Assembly: GCF_007859945.1 (NCBI RefSeq)
Contig: NZ_SJPQ01000005.1
Span: 1-64,000, forward strand
Source of the DNA: Pseudobythopirellula maris
GTDB taxonomy: Bacteria > Planctomycetota > Planctomycetia > Pirellulales > Lacipirellulaceae
Reading direction: 5' to 3'
Length of the DNA: 64,000 bases
Shown here one piece after another: positions 60,228 through 64,000 of this stretch. Below the pieces are notes generated by a model. It was not told the origin of the DNA. It saw only the letters and a list, made by a program, of their open reading frames with translations, and did not search any database. A program made the position numbers and the translations under genes. Positions within the stretch are counted from its first letter, which is position 1, and each line of letters begins with the position of its first letter.

Positions 60228-61562
60228 ATGAAGATTTACTCATGGGCCGCAGCCCTCAGCATGGCGGGCTTGCTGGCGCCGATGCCGGCGTTCGCTCAAC
60301 CCGAAACCCCCGCCCCCGCCGCCGCCAAGCAAGCTGTCGGCGAGTCGGGCGACGCCCAGCAGAACCAATGGACCAGCAGCCCGACCGAGATGTCGGGCGA
60401 GTCGAGCATCGACAATGGCGGCTCCGCCGCGGGTGAGGCGAGCAACGCCAACGTGAGCGACGAACAGTCGCCCCGCGTGTTGCAGCCGCAGGACCAGACC
60501 CAGGCCTCCGACTCGCAGGACGCCAATTCGCAGGAGCAAAACGCCAACCGTTCGGCTCAACAGCGTGCCGAAGACCGCCAGCAGCGCGCCAACGACCGCA
60601 ATGCGGATCGGAATCGCGAACAAGATCGCAACCGCGACCGCAACGCCGATCGCAATCGCGACCGGGCCGATGATCGTGACCGCAACGCCGATCGTAACCG
60701 TGATCGCAATCGCGACCGCGCCGAGAATCGTGACCGCAACCGCGACAACCGCGACAACCGCGACCGCAGGTTCTCCGACCGCGAGCGCAACGCCAACTGG
60801 CGCTTCGTCGAGCGCAACGGTCAGTGGTGGTACCGCACGCCGATGAACACCTGGATGATCCGCCAGAACGGCCAGTGGAACCCCCACCGTCAAACCAGCA
60901 ACTGGCAAGACCGAAGCCGTCAGAACCAGGGGTGGCAAGACCAGAGCCGCTCGCTGAGCCAGTCGGACTCCAGGCAGCGGAACGCCAACGGCGAGTACAC
61001 CGCCGCTTACCGTGGTGAGGGCCAGGCCAGCCGCAACGCGCAGCAGTCACAGCGCTCGCAGAATGGCCAGCACCCCGACGTCGGCAGCACCGAGTGGATG
61101 TGCATCGACGGCCGCATGCGCAAGGTGACCGTCGTTTCGGTCAGCTCGCAGAGCTCGTCGAACCAGAACGGTTACGAGCCCGCCCCGCAGGCCCCCACCC
61201 CCGCGGACCAGCGTGATCGGCAAGGGCAACGCGGCGACCAGGCGATGAGCCCCCCTCCCGTGCCGCAGCCCGGCGATCGCGCTGAGCAGCAGTCGAGCGG
61301 CCAACTCCCCCCGGCCCCGAGCCGCGACCGGCTCAACCAGTCGGCTGACAACCAGCGTCAGGGCGGCCAGGCCTATCAGGCCAACAAGCCGGCGGGCGAA
61401 CCGGACAGCGCTGATCGGTCGTACGACGCACAGCCCCAGGGCGTGCCGTCGACTAACTCCTCGCAGGACTACGACGTGAACGAGGACCAGTTCGGCGGTC
61501 CGAGCAAGGGCCTCGACGACCGAGACTCCTTGGGTGGCGACGCCGCGCCCGAGCGGTTCTGA
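60228..61562 (+). CDS. Secreted Asn/Arg/Asp-rich low-complexity protein
   Basis: 444 aa. ATG 60228 follows AAGGAGCTACAG, a strong ribosome-binding site. A signal peptide ends at AFAQ (about 23). Residues about 100-185 are NRDR/NADR repeats (NRDRNADRNRD, DRDRNADRNRD), strongly charged but near neutral, followed by a short folded segment: WRFVERNGQWWYRTPMNTWMIRQNGQWN (Trp-rich, about 187-215). A Gln/Ser/Asn/Pro-rich end follows. The WW-rich segment looks like a small beta domain that may bind glycan; the repeat may be a flexible spacer. No family recognised. A strong terminator follows. Confidence 0.75.
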   Translation: MKIYSWAAALSMAGLLAPMPAFAQPETPAPAAAKQAVGESGDAQQNQWTSSPTEMSGESSIDNGGSAAGEASNANVSDEQSPRVLQPQDQTQASDSQDANSQEQNANRSAQQRAEDRQQRANDRNADRNREQDRNRDRNADRNRDRADDRDRNADRNRDRNRDRAENRDRNRDNRDNRDRRFSDRERNANWRFVERNGQWWYRTPMNTWMIRQNGQWNPHRQTSNWQDRSRQNQGWQDQSRSLSQSDSRQRNANGEYTAAYRGEGQASRNAQQSQRSQNGQHPDVGSTEWMCIDGRMRKVTVVSVSSQSSSNQNGYEPAPQAPTPADQRDRQGQRGDQAMSPPPVPQPGDRAEQQSSGQLPPAPSRDRLNQSADNQRQGGQAYQANKPAGEPDSADRSYDAQPQGVPSTNSSQDYDVNEDQFGGPSKGLDDRDSLGGDAAPERF

Positions 61563-61594
61563 TCGGCAACTCTGATTGACTACTGAAAGACCGC

Positions 61595-61636
61595 AACCCC
61601 CGCGGCGTGCCCACACACGCCGCGGGGTTCTTTTTT
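61595..61636 (+). terminator. Intrinsic terminator
   Basis: AACCCCCGCGGCGTG, loop CCCACA, CACGCCGCGGGGTT, then CTTTTTTG: a 13-14-bp stem with a six-T run. It ends the Asn/Arg/Asp-rich gene. The flanking gene on the minus strand ends 22 bp further on. Confidence 0.9.
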
Positions 61637-61657
61637 GCGCCTTCCGAAGCACTCGAC

Positions 61658-63247
61658 TTAATGAGTGCGGCGCCCGGCCCAAGCCATCGCGGCCAGCAGG
61701 GCCATCAACGCGGCGGCCGGCTCCGGCACGCTCGTCGCAAACGACGGTTCGCCCATCGGCCCGCTCAGCGGCCCCCCCATTGGGCCGTCGAGCAGGAAGG
61801 GGTGGAACTCGCCGAAGTTCTCAACCCACGCCGTGTAGTCGTCGGTCGCTACCGGGCCCTCGAGTCCTGGGGCGCGGTTCGGCAGGAAGGCCGATTCCTC
61901 TTCAACCGCGTCGCGCCACACCGTGAAGTCGGCCGCGTCGACCCGGCCGTCCTCGTTGTAGTCGCCCGTGATCGGGTAGGTCACGTCCGGGTAGGTGTAA
62001 ACCAGCAGCTCGTAGTCGCCGGGAGGCCCCCCCTCGGGGAAGACCTCCAGCACGTAGTCGCCCGCCGGCAGGTCGACGTCGAACAAGATCGCGTCGGTCG
62101 ACTCGAACTGGTCGCCGGCGAACGCCTCGCCCATCTCGTACGGCACGGGCAGGGCCGTCACGCCGTCGAGCATCACGAGGTTCGGGTTCACCACCGTAGT
62201 GGTGTTGACGTTCTGCTCGGAGATCACCTCCACGGTAACGCGCGTCGGCTCGTCGAGCGTCAGGCCGAAGTAATCCGTGTCGGGGCCGCCGCCCGGCAGT
62301 GGCGCGAACTCGGCGGTCACCACTCCCACCTTGGCCGGCAGCACGCCAGGGCCGCCGTGGATCTCCGCCCAGGGGTGCGGCGACTCGAGCGTGTTCGGCA
62401 CGCCCATCGGCATCAGCGGCACGGGCGTCGTGTCGGCGAAGCCGAACTCGTTCGCCGCGTCGCCATCGAGGTACTCGCTCTCGTCGACCACGTACGGGTT
62501 GGGGCCGATCTCGTTCTCGATCGACGCGAGCATCAGCTTGAGCGCCGACCGTTCGCTGAAGTGCGACGGCGACAACAGCGTGTTGGCGTTCAGCGCCACC
62601 GCCGAGTTGAGGCCCATCACGTGCTGCGAGGTCAGCGTCATGCCGCTCGGCCCCGGGTAGGCGGGCGTGTACTTCGAGAGCGACACGCCGATGCCGGCGC
62701 CGATCGGGCCGAACGCGTCGTGGTGCCTCAGCCCGAGGGCGTGGCCCAGCTCGTGGGCGGCGATCTGCGCCGACGCGACCACCATCGCCTCGGGCGAGCC
62801 GAGTTCCTCGGCCGACCAAACGCCGCCACCGAACTCGGGCGCCTTCTCCGTGCCGACAAACAGCCCGAGCGTCGCGACGGCGTTGACCATCGCGTCGTCG
62901 GCGTCGTCGAGGTTGCGGAAGTCGATCCCCTCGGCGGAGCCAAACGCACCGGCATTAAATTTAATCACGCTCGTGGTGAACGGCGCCGGCGGCGCCGCGG
63001 GATCGAGGATGTCGAACTTCACCTGGAACGGCCCCCCCATCGGGTCGCCGGGGTCGCTGCGGTAGATGCCCTCCAGGATCCCCTTGATCGCCACCCGCTC
63101 TTCGGGCGAGTACTCGTAATCGTCGGGTTCGGTCTCGGGGGTCGTGAACGTGTCGAAGTCGAGCGTGACCAACTGAATGGCCGCAGCCGGCCGAGCGGCC
63201 AGCAGCGAGCAAGCAACCACAAGCAGAACGCAAACCGTGCGGAACAT
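61658..63247 (-). CDS. Secreted matrixin-like metalloprotease with dockerin repeat and PEP-CTERM tail
   Basis: 529 aa from ATG 63247, which follows GGAG. Signal peptide (VCVLLVVACSLLAARPAAA), then a metzincin domain with AAHELGHALGLRHHD (about 163-177; three His ligands and catalytic Glu, final Asp) and Met-turn-like HVMGLNS. A beta-rich part follows (FGLTLDEPTRVTVEVI, a pre-peptidase C-terminal-like domain). A dockerin-type repeat GDYNEDGRVDAADFTVWRD, and a PEP-CTERM sorting signal (VPEPAAALMALLAAMAWAGRR) end the chain. Probably a secreted or surface protease. Layout and dockerin/PEP-CTERM tail are the same as in the esterase at 17085. Confidence 0.88.
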   Translation of the reverse strand: MFRTVCVLLVVACSLLAARPAAAIQLVTLDFDTFTTPETEPDDYEYSPEERVAIKGILEGIYRSDPGDPMGGPFQVKFDILDPAAPPAPFTTSVIKFNAGAFGSAEGIDFRNLDDADDAMVNAVATLGLFVGTEKAPEFGGGVWSAEELGSPEAMVVASAQIAAHELGHALGLRHHDAFGPIGAGIGVSLSKYTPAYPGPSGMTLTSQHVMGLNSAVALNANTLLSPSHFSERSALKLMLASIENEIGPNPYVVDESEYLDGDAANEFGFADTTPVPLMPMGVPNTLESPHPWAEIHGGPGVLPAKVGVVTAEFAPLPGGGPDTDYFGLTLDEPTRVTVEVISEQNVNTTTVVNPNLVMLDGVTALPVPYEMGEAFAGDQFESTDAILFDVDLPAGDYVLEVFPEGGPPGDYELLVYTYPDVTYPITGDYNEDGRVDAADFTVWRDAVEEESAFLPNRAPGLEGPVATDDYTAWVENFGEFHPFLLDGPMGGPLSGPMGEPSFATSVPEPAAALMALLAAMAWAGRRTH

Positions 63248-63510
63248 GGGACTGGACTCCAAAGATTCGAGGCGGGATGACGAAGCTACGAGAGGCCGCG
63301 TCGATCCATCGGCGACCCCCTCACCATGCGGGGATCAGCACCCGGCGGCTTGGCCCGACAAACAGCCCACGATCCGTTCCCCACGAGGCAGCAGGACCAC
63401 GGTTTGCCCCTCGCGCCGCAGGGGTTTTCGGGTAGTCTGCGGCTTTCCGCTCGGCCGTCGTTAGCGCCGGTCGCTACTCCACTCGTCTCACTCCCACCCC
63501 TCAGGCCGCC

Positions 63511-64000
63511 ATGTCGTTCTTCACGCTCGATGAGTACGTCGAAAAAACCCGCCAGGTCGACCGCGGCCAAGGCCTCTTCGAGCTCGAGACGCCGCGCATG
63601 CTCGAGCTGAACCTTGGCGGCCCCGGTCTGGCGAGCCAGGCGTGGATCAAGATGGGGACGATGGTCGGCTACACCGGCCAAGTCAAATTCACCCGCGAGG
63701 GGATCATGGAGCAGGGCGTCGGCAACCTGCTCAAGAAGGCCGTCAGCGGCGAGGGCGCCCGGCTCACCCGCGCCGAGGGCGTCGGCCGCGTCTACTTGGC
63801 CGACAACGCCAAGAAGGTGACCGTCTTAAAACTCAACGGCGAGGCGCTGTTCGTCAACGGCAACGACGTGCTGGCGTTCGAGAGCAACATCCGCAACGAG
63901 ATCCGCATGATGAAGAAGCTCACCGGCGTCTTGGCCGGCGGGCTGTTCAACGTCCGCCTGGAGGGCGACGGCCTCTTGGCGATCACCTCGCACTACGACC
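63511..64000 (+). CDS. AIM24 family protein, partial at the right edge
   Basis: First 163 codons, no stop before the window ends. ATG 63511 leads to FFTLDEYVEKTRQ, QGLFELETPRMLELNL, WIKMGTMVGYTGQVKFTREGI, then a LTRAEGVGRVYLAD segment and FVNGNDVLAFESNIRNEIRMMKKLTGVLAGGLFNVRLEG. The single-stranded beta-roll pattern matches AIM24/DUF124 proteins (TIGR00266-like). Function in bacteria is unknown; the yeast namesake is a mitochondrial inner-membrane protein. The reading is by family resemblance. Confidence 0.8.
   Translation, partial: MSFFTLDEYVEKTRQVDRGQGLFELETPRMLELNLGGPGLASQAWIKMGTMVGYTGQVKFTREGIMEQGVGNLLKKAVSGEGARLTRAEGVGRVYLADNAKKVTVLKLNGEALFVNGNDVLAFESNIRNEIRMMKKLTGVLAGGLFNVRLEGDGLLAITSHYD

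Overview
The window (about 68% G+C) looks like a chromosome segment of a planctomycete, most likely order Pirellulales. The signs are two secreted enzymes with dockerin-type calcium repeats plus a PEP-CTERM tail, FHA and Ser/Thr-kinase signalling proteins, a histone-like lysine-rich protein, a planctomycete-type cytochrome c with a phosphoesterase-like N-terminus, and a Gram-negative lipid A kinase. This assignment is inference from gene content; there is no rRNA in the window.

Layout. 1-5120: an accessory region on the minus strand downstream of the 3' end of tRNA-Pro(CGG): primase/DUF3987 helicase-like protein, a small overlapping ORF, a DUF1580-like HTH protein, a frameshifted ORF of lower G+C, twin palindromes and a stray tRNA 3' fragment. 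This is the pattern of an integrated element, although no integrase is in view. 5448-9122: FHA-GAF-sigma54 activator, PaaK-like ligase, DUF971 protein. 9132-14776: a three-gene ABC operon (ATPase, permease fused to a GldG-like domain, DUF4340 protein). 15242-24772: nadB, secreted esterase, giant membrane protein with a ~580-residue disordered insert, lpxK, BON-like protein, cysC. 24920-31167: acyl-CoA dehydrogenase, glucan phosphorylase, metF, Ser/Thr kinase. 31205-34623: small membrane protein, an acidic 54-aa ORF with an HTH/zinc-knuckle ORF, citrate synthase, mobA. 34701-42449: FAD monooxygenase, Tat-exported SGNH hydrolase, membrane protein, glycosyltransferase, TPR lipoprotein, histone-like protein, FHA protein. 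42772-48733: complete glycine cleavage set (gcvT, gcvH, gcvPA, gcvPB) with a lipoate/octanoate ligase; P, T and H carry one-carbon flow and the ligase probably lipoylates GcvH or related E2 proteins. 48978-55738: RNase R, nucleotidyltransferase pair, DUF2071, YhaM-like nuclease, archaeal-type prolyl-tRNA synthetase. 56087-64000: transposase-derived ORF, DUF1573 protein, tetraheme cytochrome, Asn/Arg/Asp-rich secreted protein, dockerin-tailed matrixin-like protease and the start of an AIM24-family gene.

The most striking feature is the density of inverted repeats in the spacers. Three spacers hold paired hairpins (REP/BIME-like). One pair shows compensatory base changes and lies directly upstream of a possible degenerate RAYT-type transposase gene with its own consensus promoter. 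Almost every gcv spacer holds a different repeat family; one pair of 32-bp inverted repeats encloses an 89-aa MafI-like immunity gene between gcvPA and gcvPB, and gcvPB itself carries a repeat-like in-frame insertion.
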